The notes: generated by a model not told the origin, from the letters alone. A stretch of 64,000 nucleotides of DNA from Rallus limicola (GCA_022605955.1 JAKCOZ010000007.1:11289501-11353500), one strand, 5' to 3'; positions 51,506 through 64,000 are shown, counted from the first letter of the stretch. Numbers and translations are program-made.

Positions 51506-54500
51506 CTGTACACACCAGCCTCTCTTTACTGTCAGTTCCTACTCTCCAGACGCTCGCTGACAATACTTCGAACTCGTCTGCTGTCTTAAGTACAATTAAA
51601 ACCTTCTCCCCAAAATCACTCTGACTTTTCTACTCAAATACCACACCAGTAGCTGGACAGCCAGAGCCCACTGCTCGAGCTCCCATCACCTACTGAAGTT
51701 ACTGGCAGGCAATAATTAACAAAACACAGCTCTCCAGTAAAATGCAGAAATGATTAAGTCCTTCCTAAAGCACACTGCTTTTGACAACCTTAGTGGGAAT
51801 TTTGTCTGACATGAAATCTGGACTCCTTGATGTAACAGCATGTGTTTTTCTCAGCTGAGCTGCATCTGGCTAACAGAAGGTCTGTGTTTCCAAGCAATTG
51901 CAGATTTATGTTCACAGCAAACAATTATGACTAGAGAAATCCAGATGCATTTAAAAATTATATTTCTATAAAACAGATTTTTTTTCCCTATTTGTAATCC
52001 CTAGGTGGAAGAGTTAACAACTCTGCAGTCAACAACTCAGTACTTCGCTGTAACCAAAAGTCAGAGATTCAGAGGCAGCGGAGGGTTATTAGTATTAAAT
52101 CTCCCAAAGTCAATCTATATGTAATCATGCTTTAGAAATAGCTGACCATCAGAAACAACTATTTCCTTGTCATTTCCTCCAGACTCTCTCATCTGTTCAA
52201 CCCTGAGAATTAAGGTCCTTGCTGTTGTGCTCTTCCAATACAGATCTGACTTCTGTTGCAAATTCATTTTTAAGGTGAAACAGCAGCAGAAGCTTCAGAC
52301 AAATCATGAGGATTTTTTTAAATCCTAATGTACTCTGGGAATATTATTGGTTTAGGAAGGGTAAATCAGTTATTGTAACAAAAGGAATAGAAAACAGACT
52401 CTTACAGAGAATGCAGGAGAACCAAAGCGGTGAAGGAAAAGCAAGACACTAATTGTCACTGACCAGAGAAAGAGGAGATAGAATTCTCAGGCTATCACTC
52501 CCATTAGTTACAAATCACTAACACTAACCTCACTTTCTGAAACTGCCAAATGCTGGTGCAACATTCAAGATGCCAACTGCCTCACTACCTGATGAGGAAC
52601 CCCACATCTGAAGTCCTGTACATGCTCTCCACTAACAAACTCCACTGTCTCATTACCTGCTCCCTCACTCTGCTTCAAACAGCTGGCTCTGGGAAAAAAA
52701 CATTTTTCCCTGTTGTATTGAAAATAATTTCCAGTGCTTATTTCCACCTTGGTTAATCTGTAGAAGATAATTAAGTTCTTACAGCTGGAATTATTCTGCA
52801 AATACCATTGACATTTCAGCAACTGAGAGCCCCATCTAGCAAAGTAAGCTTGCTGCTACTTCTACTCTATGAGGTCTTCACATGACCAGCTGGAGTTTTC
52901 CACCAAGACCTCTGAATTGTCCTCAAGTTCCTTTGCTTAGTCATACAGTAACTAGTCACAAAGCCTTGGTTAAAACAGTGAAAACATTCCAGAACACCAG
53001 AATGACTAAACCCCACTAAGAAGTGACTCAGAGTTATGCCAGTTACAGCACTATACGTTTCAGTACATTTACTAAAACAAACTAGCCTTAAATGAGTTGG
53101 CCTGATTACCAAAAATCCCACTCAATATTTTACCTTGTTTTAGTCAGAATGCCTTCTGCTCTCTGTATGCCTGAGAAATTACTGAAAATCACTCAGAGAC
53201 AAAAAGCATTATTTTTCCTCCAAGCAAGAATATATAACTCTAAGCTTTGAATTTCAAAGCAATTAATAAAACCAAACCAACCAAACAAAAAAACCCAACC
53301 CCACAACAGCCCAACTATAACCCTTACAGATTTTCACTTGTGTGTGTTTGCTTGAATTTCTTTCACTGGTATTCTTTCAAAATAACAATCACTGAAGTCT
53401 TAATAACATCTATGTTGTAAAAGAAGCAAACAAACACAACCCTTCTAATTCTATTTGCATTAGGCTTGTACGAACAGCCCAGACAGGAACAGGGTTTCAC
53501 CGTGCCAGCTTCTGAATGGTAAAGCACACCTACATGGCTTAAATAAGGGAAGCCACAAGCAGGTTTACAACTGTACACAAGCTGGTTTAAGTATTGCTAC
53601 ATATTAAATGTTTTCATTTGTTACTAAGCACTGGCACTCGCAAGGCTTTAACACAAGTAGGAGAAAATTTACTTAAAATTGAGCAAACCTCAGAACTAAT
53701 TATACATTAAGCAGTGACAAACTAACCTAAAGGCAGCTGCAGCATGTTCAATTCATTCTTCTGAAGTGAACCAAACCTTCCAGTTAATATATTTAGCATT
53801 AAAATGGCCCAAAACATGTGTCTGCAGTTCTGTATTCTAATCTGTATTTAAAGCATTGAGGGAAACGTGTTCTGGGCCTCAGAAATAATTTTACTGAAAA
53901 ACAGTATCAAATACAGAATCAGGCAACAAAACCAACACCCCCCTCTAGGTAAAATAAACCAACCAAAAACCAACCCAAACCAAACCAAACAACTCACCAT
54001 GCTGTAAATCACACTAAGCCACAGAGTAGGTCTGTCATGAGTCAGAAGAAACCTCCTCCCAGGATACCAGAACTATTTCTGTTCTTAATGGCCACAATAA
54101 AAATAAAATTTGTTTTGTTAAAGATTTTACTGATTGCTCACAAAACTTTGCTTTAATTTTACCATCATTCATTATTCCATACCCGAATCACAAGACAAAA
54201 AATCCCCAGAACGGCTAACTAACCAACCAACCCACCCAACCAATAAAGCCCTAGGAAAATTTACTACTTTTAGCAAAAGCCACGCTGCTTTTACCTTGTT
54301 TGAGGAAAATCAGCATAGTCCATCTGGGATGTAACATGTCAGTGAAAATGCTGTAACATTGACCTAAGGATCAGTGCTGGAAAGAGCTTAGTCAGGCAAC
54401 TCAAATAATTTCAGTTAGCACCAGCAGCCACAATAGAAGCTTGAATGGGCACAAATAATTAACTATGCTTCTTTTGTAACAAGCACAAAACCATAACATA

Positions 54501-56170
54501 CTTGGTGTGTATTTACATATTGGCACTTAAGTAAACCTGGTGCTAAGACAGCAACGAGCTCTGATCTCTGCTCAGGAGGAAATCAGACTATCATTCTATG
54601 CTACTGTTTGGGGTCTCTCTCTGGACCACCATCGTGATTTCCACCCACAACACCCCAAGCCTCACAGGAAAGTTGAAGCACTGATGAAGACATCTCAGTC
54701 ATCATTCACTTTCTCTAAAAGCATCAATAGATTTAAAAATTGTGTAGATAATCACACAGCTTCCAGATTGGAAAAGACATTTTTCTGCTTCCAGATGGGA
54801 AACCCAAAATCATTATTGATGTGATGATGCATTTTGGGGTCCTTTTTTTTTTTTGCAAATGTCTACATTCACAACTTCCTTCTCTTATATTTTGTGAAGA
54901 CCTGACATCTCTACCAATTTTATTAGGGCCTAAAAAATGTTACAACACCATAAGGCTTGTACACAATGCCCTCCTTGAACTAAGATGGCAATATAGAAAA
55001 CCTGTATTATTCATTTTACATCCTATCCAGCTTCAAAAAAATACTTCAAACTGATTAGTCATCAAGATAATTAAAAAAGGTTGTTACACAGAAGCAGTGA
55101 GATTGACTATGCCTTTGCCTTCTAAATCACCACTGTAAAAATCCAAATTTTCTCCACATTCCCTATAACCCCAGAAAGGAGAGAATGTGTGCCAGTTACA
55201 CCTAGAGATCTGCACAGGTCACCTGACTAAACAGCACATCCAGTGTTTTCCTCATGTTCCTCTGCAGAGCTATTAACTTCCACCAAACACTAGGCAATGT
55301 ATTTATCTTTCAGATTTTATTCATCTTTAACTGCTGGTGCCAATATTTCCTTAGGTTGGAAAAAGATTCCTACATACTGTGGATTTTACTAAAGCTGAGA
55401 ATTATCTACTCGCTTAACGAGAATTTCTCCAGAATAATAGCTGTAAGAACAGAAACCTCATCTAAACAAACAAAACAGAAAAGGACTGGAGGAACTAGTT
55501 ATGTAGAATTATCTGAAAAATATGTTTGGCAGCAGTGTTCAAAGATTACCGGTTTAAAGTATGCAGAACTCACTGAAATTCAGTGTTGTGCTTAGTATCT
55601 AATGTCTAGTATCTACTTAGATTCACAGAAAAATCTGAGAGCTTGTCTTTTTCTAATATAGACACCACCATACTATAGTCATTTTAGTGTAACAGGGAAT
55701 GCTGACCTATCAGTACAAGAGCTGCATTCAGAGATTAAGCTACCTGCTTATAGTACTCTCAAAACTATCACAACTAACATGAATTTAAACCATACAAAGT
55801 TCATTAGCACTGACTTCAGTGAGTTCTTCAAGCCATGCTATCCTCACTTTTGAGTCTTCCACTTCTTCCTTGAGCTCAATGCACTCTGAGTGAACTCCGG
55901 TTGAGTAGCATCAGAAGGAAACAAAACCAACATCTACCCAATTTTTACTAATACAGTGTAAAGACTGCTGTTGCAGCAGGTGTTGAGATGGATCAGAGGA
56001 GAGCTGGTGCCTGAATCACATGAGTTGAGGTACCCCGAAAGAACCCACAAACCCACTCCCTCTCCTGAGGAGCAGCACCACTTGCTACACCTCCTGCTCC
56101 AGGCAACCACCTCCACGACCTCAAAACCAGATTTCACGAGACCAACTACCACGACCAGAAAAAAACCTTG
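51506..56170. other. Intergenic, with AACC-rich simple tracts
   Basis: 4.7 kb with no gene recognised. Simple AACC/AAACC-type tracts occur at about 53268-53300, 53938-53995 and 54215-54245. All reading frames are short and unrelated to known proteins as far as I can tell. Confidence 0.55.
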
Positions 56171-56460
56171 AATAAAACACTACAAACAAAACTCCCCCAG
56201 CGACTTTACCTCTCGACAGCCTCTGCCGGGACCAGCTCAAGTTGACAACTACCTCCGTGCAACTCCCTACAGCCCGCCTTCCCGTCCCCTCAGGGCCGGG
56301 CCTGCCCTGCTCGCTGCGCTTCCCAGCACCACCTCACCCAGTGCTAGAACCTTCTGAGGTGACGCGTGCTCCCCCTGCCTCACAGCAGCCACACTCTTCT
56401 CCCAGGCAGTTGCTTCCCACTTCCCCCCAACCCCTTCCTCCTTGAAGACAGATGGCGCAG
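56171..56460. other. C-rich, moderately CpG-containing segment
   Basis: Richer in C and CpG than its surroundings, for example around 56260-56330. No TATA, exon or tRNA identified. Could be a weak promoter or merely GC-rich spacer. Confidence 0.35.
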
Positions 56461-57284
56461 TGAAGAGGCCGTGCTGGGAGGCTGTATGAGTGGGGCTATG
56501 GTGTAGCTTGGTCTTCTAGTCCCTGCGGCTGTCGTTGGGATGGTGGGTAAGTCTTACATAGAAAAGCCTGGCCTGTGTGCTGAGTCTTCCTCGTTGCCGG
56601 CTCTGGTGTGAGCTGTGAGCAGCCCAGTGCAGCAGTTACCATCAAGGAAAAGAAGCGATGTTTCAAAAGAGTGGATTTTGCCCTGGGTTTCCCTAATGTA
56701 ATGGCTATGAGTAACACAAATAATGCTTGAGCATGTATGCCTGTAAATAAGCCTACTCTTAATTTTCAGATTATAAATTCATAATTAGGTTTATGCCTTT
56801 TCCCAGGTATGGCTTAGAGAGTGGAGACTGGAAAAAGTAATTAAATATATATATGTTGATCTTAAGGAGAGTAGCATAAGAATTTTACTCACCTTGAAAA
56901 CAAGATTCCTAGTAGTGTCTAGCACTTAAGAATGTGACTGTTAAATAACTTGGATGTGCAAAATGTCTTTCCGTGTCACCTTTTTTCTTGGAGAGATTGT
57001 AAAATTTAAGACTCATTTGAAGCTGTAAAAGCTTCTGTTTTACAAAAGAATCTTGGCTTCTGAATCTTTGATAGGAGATACCAGGTTAACTGTGAGCAAG
57101 AAAAGGCAATAGTATCCAGAAGATGGGAAAAACCACCTTTGATTTTAACCTGCTATAGCATGTTAGGCTAAACTGCTCCAGCTTGTACCTTTCTTCTGTA
57201 GTTCCGTGGAGTCCCTGAAGTTTTGTTAGTAACCATCTCCTGTACATTCATAATGTATATAACTTTGAATATTGCTAGATATGC
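56461..57284. other. Intergenic spacer
   Basis: No gene or repeat recognised apart from a short TA run near 56850. Confidence 0.55.
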
Positions 57285-57422
57285 ACCAGGGTTGCCCAGG
57301 GAAATGGCTGAGTTGCCATCCTTGGAAGTTTTAAAAGTCTTGTAGGTGTTGTGCTTAAGGATATGGTTAGACTTGATGGTCTTAAAGGTCTTTCCCAACC
57401 TAAATGATGCTATGAGTCTGTA
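57285..57422 (+). repeat. CR1 3' fragment
   Basis: GGGTTGCCCAGGGAAATGGC, GAGTTGCCATCCTTGGAAGT, TTAGACTTGATGGTCTTAAA and GATGCTATGAGTCTG mark a plus-sense CR1 3' end. Confidence 0.9.
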
Positions 57423-59034
57423 TTTTCCTGAAGGAAAAAAAAAGGAAAACAGGAATTCAGAAGTTTCTTACGGCAAAAGCTGAGCTATTTTCTGATGGCA
57501 AAAGCCTTCATGAGTAGGCTCATGAGTACTCTTTTTACTAAGTGTTGTTAGTAAAACTGCAGCTACTTCAGCATTTTCTGAATAAAAGATTATGCAAAAA
57601 AGCTAATGGTATTGGACAAACTGAAACAACATCAATGCACACTTTGAAATTTTTTACTAGTCAAGATTGTGGTGGCATCTGAATTGACAGTAGCCATCTC
57701 TAAACCTGCTGTGAGGAAAGCTTTGTCCTTTCTAAAGATGAAAGACAAAAATAAGGTGACTCTTAAAAATCCCCTTACTTTAGAGTAACAATATACATGC
57801 AGGAAGTTACTCAGGAATGCCTGCTTTAAATATGCTTTTTGTAATTACTGCTAAAAATGATTACCATGAAATAATTAGTATGGGTTAGTACCTCATTCTA
57901 AATTACTATAGATGATCAAGTAAGAAGGAGCTGTTAGGGCCAGATGTGAGTCCAAAGGTGGCTGATTCTGCCTAAGTAAGATCCTATGAAAGACACTTAT
58001 TTTGTTGGGGTTTTTTTGTATTGCAATTTCTGAGTTCCCCCACCTGAGAATTAATGGTTGCAGCTTTTTGTGGTTCAACTTGTAACTATCCAAGGTCTCC
58101 TTAAGCTTTTTGTTACCTGTAGTTGATCAGTTCTTTTAATTAACTTTGAGATTTCTGTCTCAAACTCCTTGTCTGTAATGTTTTCAACACAGAAAATGAG
58201 CTGAAGTTTTAGCAACTGCCACAGAAAAGTTAATTATTTACAGGGCAAAGATATTACTTCACAAGTGTTACAAAAAGATCAATTTCATGCTATTACTTCT
58301 GAAAACATTCTACAAATGTTAAAAAAAACCCTATACAAAATCACTCCCCCCAAACAAATTGTTTTAACCCTGCCAGGACTAGCTTGGTTATCAAAAAAAA
58401 AAAAGTGCATCTAACATCACTTACATATGGTCATAAATCCACAGCAGCTTTATTTCTGATTTATTATTCTCACTTGCACCATTCATGCTCTCTAGAGACG
58501 TGACAACTAGCTATGTTTTTTTTTTTCCTGGCTAGCAATATGTTTTCTTTTGCTTCCTTTTTTCTTGTGGCTGGCACTGTCAGGAAATCTGTAGTAAATT
58601 GGTGCTGAAGCATGTCAAGCACAAGTGAATATGGCCACGCAGAGCGAAGCCAGCATGTTACTTCCCAGTATCCCTACTTTGTGTAGGCATAGAACTGAGT
58701 GCACGGGTCCAGTAGCTCCAAGCCATTCACCGCATGCCAGGGTTAATGTACATAAACTAGCAGGTCCCCAGGAGCCAGAGTGGCAGTGTGAGAACAGGTC
58801 AGGCCAGTTAGAAACCAGTCAGGTGGCAATCTTTCCTCCACACTCACTCTGGTTTGATTTCCCCTTAGCCTAGCTTAGACTTGACAGATGAGTAACACCT
58901 CCCATTCTGCAATCGTACTCCTCTGGAGTGAGAAACTAGCTTAATTTAGCAAAGAGTCATTTTCTGGTGCAGTGCTGACATAGGATGGGAACAATGTACC
59001 TTGTAAATTAAGATGTTTAAGCAAGAGTCAGAAT
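57423..59034. other. Intergenic spacer
   Basis: 1.6 kb with no gene or repeat family recognised. Confidence 0.55.
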
Positions 59035-59495
59035 GTCATCGTGGAGGGTGTCCAGAGGACGGCCACAAAAATGATCAAAGGGCTGAAGCACCTCTCCTGT
59101 GAAGACAGGGTGAGGGATTTGGGGTTGTTCGGCTTGTAGAAGAGAAGGCTCTGGGGGGGACCATAGAATGGCCTTCCAGTACCTGAAAGGTGCCAATAAG
59201 AAAGCTGGGGAAGAACTGCTCATGAGGGCTTGTAGCACTAGGACAAGGGGTAATGGTTTTAAACTAGAAAAGGGGAGATTTAGATTGGATGTTAGGAGAA
59301 AATTCTTCAATATGAGGGTGGTGGATCACTTGAAATGGTTGCCCAGACAGGTGGTGGATGGAGATGACATCCCTGGAGATATTCAGGGTCAGGCTTAATA
59401 AGGTGACCTGATCTAGTGAAGATGTCCATACTTAATGGAGGGGGGTTGGAATAGACGACATCTAAAGGTCCCTTCTGACCTAACATATGTTGTGG
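59035..59495 (+). repeat. CR1 LINE 3' part
   Basis: Plus-sense copy with GGGCTGAAGCACCTCTCCTG, GCCTTCCAGTACCTGAAAGG, TTGGATGTTAGGAGAAAATT and a GGTCCCTTCTGACCTAACA end. A longer, younger-looking copy than most here. Confidence 0.92.
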
Positions 59496-60039
59496 AATAG
59501 ATTATGGACTACATGATTCAGTTGTGCATGTAACAGTACATGGAGCCTACCGAGAAGAGCGTAAGTGCATACTGGGTGTCATGGGTGAAGTTTGTAAACT
59601 CTTCTGCCCTGCAGAGAACCAGAATCCCATGCTCTTTCTCATTTTGTACACTGTAGCAAGCCTGTGTCTTCAAAGAGATTATCAGAGGCCTCTGCCCTTC
59701 CTCAGTGGGGAAGTGTGAAGTGCAGCTCAGTCTGGGTTTAATGGAGCTGGAAAAACCTGGGTTGATCAACAAGTGTGCCTGTGCTTGTTGTCACAGATTC
59801 CTTCCCTCACATTGTAGTTGAGCTCAAGTTTGAGGCTGTCTGCTGAGAGTTTTCCAATCCCTCCCCTGATGCCCTGATCACGCTCCTCCTTTCATCTGTC
59901 TCTGGTTTTGGGCTGGGGTTGGGGAAGGAGTGGCAGCAAGGAGACTGGGGTAAGGAGGGGATGGAAGGGGCACGGATGGCAAGGGCAATGGGCAATACCG
60001 AGGACACGAGTTTGTGGAAGGGTAAAAGGCTGTTCCGAG

Positions 60040-60330
60040 AACGCGGGGCAGCAAACACAAGCAAACCCAAGGCGAGCCCCGCGAGGGAGTACAGCTGCAG
60101 GAGGGGCCCAGAGAGGCCCGCTGGTCGCCTAGGCCGCTGCTCCCCGCGCCGGCGGGAAGCGGGACGGCCTCGCCCTCGCTGCCCCCTGGCGGCGGCGGCC
60201 GGCTCGGCCCGTGGGGAGACCCTGATCACGCCGCGGGGGTGGTAAGGCAGCGCCGCTTTCCCGCGGCGAGGGCGCTGCGCATGCGCCAGCCGTCCTGCCC
60301 TTCGGGGCTGCAGACGGCCGGTGTGGGGGG
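60040..60330. promoter_or_regulatory. CpG-rich promoter-like island with an NRF1-type site
   Basis: Sharp rise in CpG within AT-rich spacer, with TGCGCATGCGCC at 60276-60287 matching the NRF1 palindrome consensus and several GC-rich blocks. No TATA. This is what a housekeeping promoter looks like. No coding exon of a known gene was found on either side within the window. In human UBE2V2 follows MCM4, so its first exon is one candidate, unproven. Confidence 0.5.
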
Positions 60331-61204
60331 GCCGGGTAGGGGGTAAGGACGGTGTAATGGTTCCAACTCGGACAAATATCGGAAGGACTTGTTCAATAGG
60401 AAGCTTTTTCCACATGTACGAACTGAGATAGTAGTCGTAATAGATAACTCTCTCTGTCTAGGTCTGCGTTTCGAGTTAAGTGGTTCCTGTAAGCAAGGAA
60501 AGGTGAAAATTAGAACGTTAAAGATGGCCGTTGTGTTCGGTTGTTACGTTCCTTGCTGCGATGTAGGCAGGCATTGTGCTCTGCGTCAAGTCCTGCGGGC
60601 ATTGCTAATGCTTGGGCCCGTTTCATTTTTCAAAAAGTCACTGGTTTCAGGCTGTTAAAAAGAGAGTATTAATCACAGGGAAGTGTATCTGGTGAGATAA
60701 TACATTAAAAAACCAAACCCGGTAATGCTAGTACAGATATATTTTAATTTCACATGACTCTGTTGCCACAGAGAAGCCAGACACTTTGAAACAGATGTGT
60801 GTGTGTGCACATATATGTACAAGCTTTGACTGCAAAACTTTGTTTCTATCAAACACATAATATTCTTCACTCATTAAATGTTTCCTGAATCATTTTTTCT
60901 GTCTGTGTGTGTCTTAAAATGGAGAGAATATTGGTTTTCTTGTTGAATTTGGAACAATTCTTCAATGAAAGTTGGGTTGGTTTGTTTTTTGGGTTTTTTT
61001 TGTATAACACGTTTTGTGTAAATATCTTTTGGAGAGGTTTGTTTTTTTTTATGAAAACAGTTAAATAACAAAGTCTTGTGCTAGAAAAGAGATCACTACT
61101 ATTATTCTGGTAGTGTACATGTTGAAAGATTTATCACGTGATTCCAGCTGTGAGTTGCAGTCAGTTGTTGGTGAGTGGAAGGAATGACTCAGCAAGAAGT
61201 GAAG

Positions 61205-61445
61205 CTGTGACAGGAGAGGTTTAGGTTGAATATTAGGAACAGGTTCTTTCCTGAGAGGGGTGGTCAGGCATTGGCACAGGGTTCCCAGGGAAGTGGTCAC
61301 AGCTGCACGCTTGGCTGAGGTAATGAATTGTCTGAATGCTGCACTCAGTCCATGCTCTGACTTGACTGGTCCTGTGTGGAGTCAGGAGTTGGACTCGATA
61401 ATCTTCATGGGACCCTTCCAGCTCAGGAGGCTCTGTGATTCTAAG
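61205..61445 (+). repeat. CR1 3' fragment
   Basis: AGGTTTAGGTTGAATATTAG, GGTGGTCAGGCATTGGCACA, AGTTGGACTCGATAATCTTC and GGCTCTGTGATTCTAAG, a plus-sense CR1 3' end. Confidence 0.9.
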
Positions 61446-61536
61446 GAACAACAAATTTATAGCTGAAAGTAGTTGTATTGCTTCTTGGCAAGCCTGGAGT
61501 GTGTAAGTTAAAGTATCGAAAGTTTTTTTTTCATGT

Positions 61537-61609
61537 GGGGAATTAGCTCAAATGGTAGAGCGCTCGCTTAGCATGCGAGAGGTAGCGGGATCGATGCCCG
61601 CATTCTCCA
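61537..61609 (+). tRNA. tRNA-Ala(AGC), copy 5
   Basis: Identical 73-nt body on the plus strand, 10 kb from the other four. TTTT terminator about 8 nt downstream (GTGTATCTTTTC). Confidence 0.97.
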
Positions 61610-62448
61610 GTGTATCTTTTCAAGATTTATTTAATTATAAACTAAACAGCATTTAAAAATAGTTCCTATTTGGGCTATTTTTTTAATCTTGTATAATGGT
61701 ATAAAGGAACTGTAAATATAAAAAGTTAACACATTACTTAAAAATTTCATTTTTTCTTTCAAAAATAATGATTGTTCTTTTGCACACAGGAAAAAATACA
61801 ACAATTGCATGAAATAACAAAGCTTACTGACTGGTTTATGATTTCATTCACTAGTTAAATTTATACTTAATGTTACAGTTTAGTGTATTATGAAAAGAAT
61901 TCTGCTGTAAGCAATGCTTATTATTTTTCTTGTTTTGTTTTTTTCAGGCTATTTATTAGAATATTCTAGCCTGCTGTTTCTGTAACTGTTATTCCTGGTA
62001 GCAAGGTTGTGTCCTTTGCTTGTGAATTTTCATGTCTCTGAAATATCATAGAAATTTTCTCTGTAAAACTGTGCTCGCATATTACAAATTTTTATGACTA
62101 CTTTTTAAATTTTGGTTTTTTTCTTACATGCTCATTAAAGCATTTAACTGCTTGCAATTCCAAATTGAGGCAGTATAAGGAAGAGACTACTACACGTGCT
62201 TACTACAAATACATTGAACTTGCGTAGTCAGGATCTGGGAGGACACATATTAAACCAGTTGGAAATCAGGAAAAAAAAAACATGAACTGGGTTTCAAGTT
62301 GAGGAGGGAGATGCTGTTCTGCATGGATGTGCAAGTAGCATCTATGGAGAATGTAAGGGAGTTTGGACATCCTCCTGTGGAAAATGCGGGAAAATGTTGC
62401 TTTTGCAAACTGCCTTTTTTGGGAATTGAGGACAATGAGTAGTTAAAT
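61610..62448. other. Intergenic spacer
   Basis: AT-rich, no gene or repeat recognised. Confidence 0.55.
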
Positions 62449-62917
62449 TGTGGCTCAGGACATGGGGTGGAACGTGAGAAGTGTCTGTCTCAGCCCCACA
62501 AACAGGTGTTGGCAATCAACAAAGAATCAGGCCCCACTATTCAGGGCTTCAGTGGGCCCCGACAAAACCAGATTGGCAACAGATAAGGGCTATGTAAGAT
62601 AACTTAGTAAGCTCATAAATATTAATTTTCTTCACCAATGGGAAGTGGGAACCTGCCAGACATGCAATGTGTATTATGTTATGTACTAGTGTGAATAAGG
62701 CGCCTTGGTTGAACCTGTAAACATTTGAACTAGCTAGTCCATAAATAAACAGGGGAGTGATTTTGGATGGGAATATGGTATAAAAATGCTACAAACTCTG
62801 ACCAAAATTGTGCCTACTTCATTAGGTCACCCGCTCTTGCAAGAATGTATAATAAATTACTGCTTCACTAACGTGTCTACCTCGAGTTCTTTCTTAGAAC
62901 CTTTGGCATTTCTAACA
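62449..62917 (+). mobile_element. LTR-like element
   Basis: About 470 bp from TGTGGCTCAGG to CATTTCTAACA with promoter-to-polyA order of an LTR: TATAAAAAT near 62779 and AATAAA at 62851-62856, then a U5-like tail. A second possible start is TGTTGGCAATC at 62508. No target duplication found and no primer-binding site after it, so probably an old solo LTR. Confidence 0.6.
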
Positions 62918-64000
62918 CTCCCATGACATGACAAGGGAGTTAACCTCTGGATAGATGGGATAGAAATTGAATTTGCTAATTTCTCTTGTATTTGCCATGC
63001 ACTGGAGAGAAAAGAGATATTGTGAGTTGAAGACTGCTAGGTATTTGTCATTAAAATGAAGCCTATTGGAGAGAGAGTGTTACGGTCTTTAGGAGTCCTC
63101 TCTGGGCTTAGGCAATGATTTCAATGTCCATTTGCTTGCAGTGAGGCTACCCTAGTTTCCTGAGGGATTACTATTGCTTCTGTTACTGCTTCATACCTGA
63201 CGCTTTCTGTGCGTTTGAAGAGGGTGAGTAATGTTGGTCTTCTCAGCTCATCAGGCCCAAGTTGTGCACTGATGAAACAAGGGAATTTAGCTGGGTGCCA
63301 TACAGGTGCAGCCTGCCACCCCTTGCAGAGCTCCAACTTCTGACTGAAGGTTTTCTAGACTGATTCATTACATTCCTGCAGTGGGGCTCCCGTGTCTGTT
63401 AGGGCTTGTAAACACACTGTGATTTGAATAGAAGTGAGAGCTTTTTGTCACCTGTGTGGTGTTCGATGTCCTTACTTTTTTAGGTGAACTATCTTGTGAA
63501 GAATGTACTGGATTGAGAGAGGCAAGGATACTAGCCCCAAAAAGCACTACCTCCTGTGGGAGGAAATTGCCTGGTGATGGGGTAAGTAGTTTTCCAGAGT
63601 CCTGTGCCAAGGGAGTGACTACTCTGTGTCTGCGCTGAGTCAGAAGTTGCAGAGATTCTATGTAAGGAGCCATGAGGGAATTCAGCTTTTTTTCAATGTT
63701 TTTTTTAATTACTGCCATTCACACAGATCTATACCCTGTTAGAGTGCTTAGATGAGTTTCATGAGTTGTTATGTCTGTCTGTTGTGATCTGCGAAAGCGG
63801 AATAATTATTCCTTACTTGTCTTTTCACAATACATTGCTCCAAATAGTACTTAGAAACTCTCTGGGATGGAGCTTGAGGACCACCATTCTCGCAACTTTG
63901 GAGACAGTATTTTATATTGAGAGGGCTGTCTGTAGAACCTGCACTGCAAAATTCTCCTTTCAAATAAACTTGCTCCATGACACGTTTGTAGTAATTGATT
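62918..64000. other. Unassigned right end
   Basis: Three consecutive short open stretches lie on the minus strand (63978-63769, 63718-63368, 63336-63121). I recognise no domain in them and cannot support a gene. Could be decayed element sequence or chance. Confidence 0.4.

Noticed and set aside
59807..60415. 202-codon minus-strand frame
   Set aside because: Lies across the CpG-rich island, Arg/Pro-rich in the middle, no domain; likely a chance frame.
60524..60657. ATG GCC GTT start near 60524 as a UBE2V2 first exon
   Set aside because: Only the first three residues agree (MAV), after which the reading diverges and there is no fitting donor.
43136..64000. UBE2V2 exons expected after MCM4 from human gene order
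   Set aside because: Searched by eye for the MAVSTG start and the VPRNFRLLEEL exon; neither was found, so the gene probably starts beyond the window or was missed.

Overview
The window is vertebrate nuclear DNA, almost certainly from a bird. Genes are split by short introns, many fragments of CR1-type LINEs (the dominant avian retroposon) lie in introns and spacers, several avian-style retroviral LTRs are present, and the two protein genes read as complete orthologues of PRKDC and MCM4. The species cannot be told from the sequence alone.

Positions 1-31645 (minus strand) hold the 5' part of PRKDC, the catalytic subunit of DNA-dependent protein kinase. I could place 34 consecutive coding exons, all with GT-AG junctions and matching phases. 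Together they give 4419 nt, or 1473 codons, without a stop. They cover the N-terminal HEAT-repeat solenoid; the FAT, kinase and FATC parts lie beyond the left edge. The introns carry CR1 fragments, two solo LTRs with recognisable target-site duplications, and other LTR remnants.

Positions 31646-32440 are a CpG-rich shared promoter between the start codons of PRKDC and MCM4, with an inverted CCAAT box and E2F-like sites on the MCM4 side. Positions 32441-42677 (plus strand) hold the complete MCM4 coding region in 16 coding exons (860 codons plus stop), followed by a 3' UTR that contains an internal duplication and a polyadenylation signal near 43110. The pair is divergently arranged: one gene serves DNA double-strand-break joining, the other encodes a subunit of the MCM2-7 replicative helicase.

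From 43.2 to 64 kb I see no protein-coding gene. The region holds five identical tRNA-Ala(AGC) genes on both strands (47.7, 48.2, 50.5, 51.4 and 61.5 kb), several CR1 copies including one with the inverted structure expected from twin priming, a plus-strand LTR near 62.4-62.9 kb, and a small CpG-rich segment near 60.04-60.33 kb with an NRF1-type palindrome. That segment looks like a promoter whose gene I could not identify. In human the next gene after MCM4 is UBE2V2, but no UBE2V2 exon was recognised here.

No new biological system was found. The best leads are the tRNA-Ala cluster, the orphan promoter-like island, the twin-primed CR1 and the LTR insertions inside the two genes.
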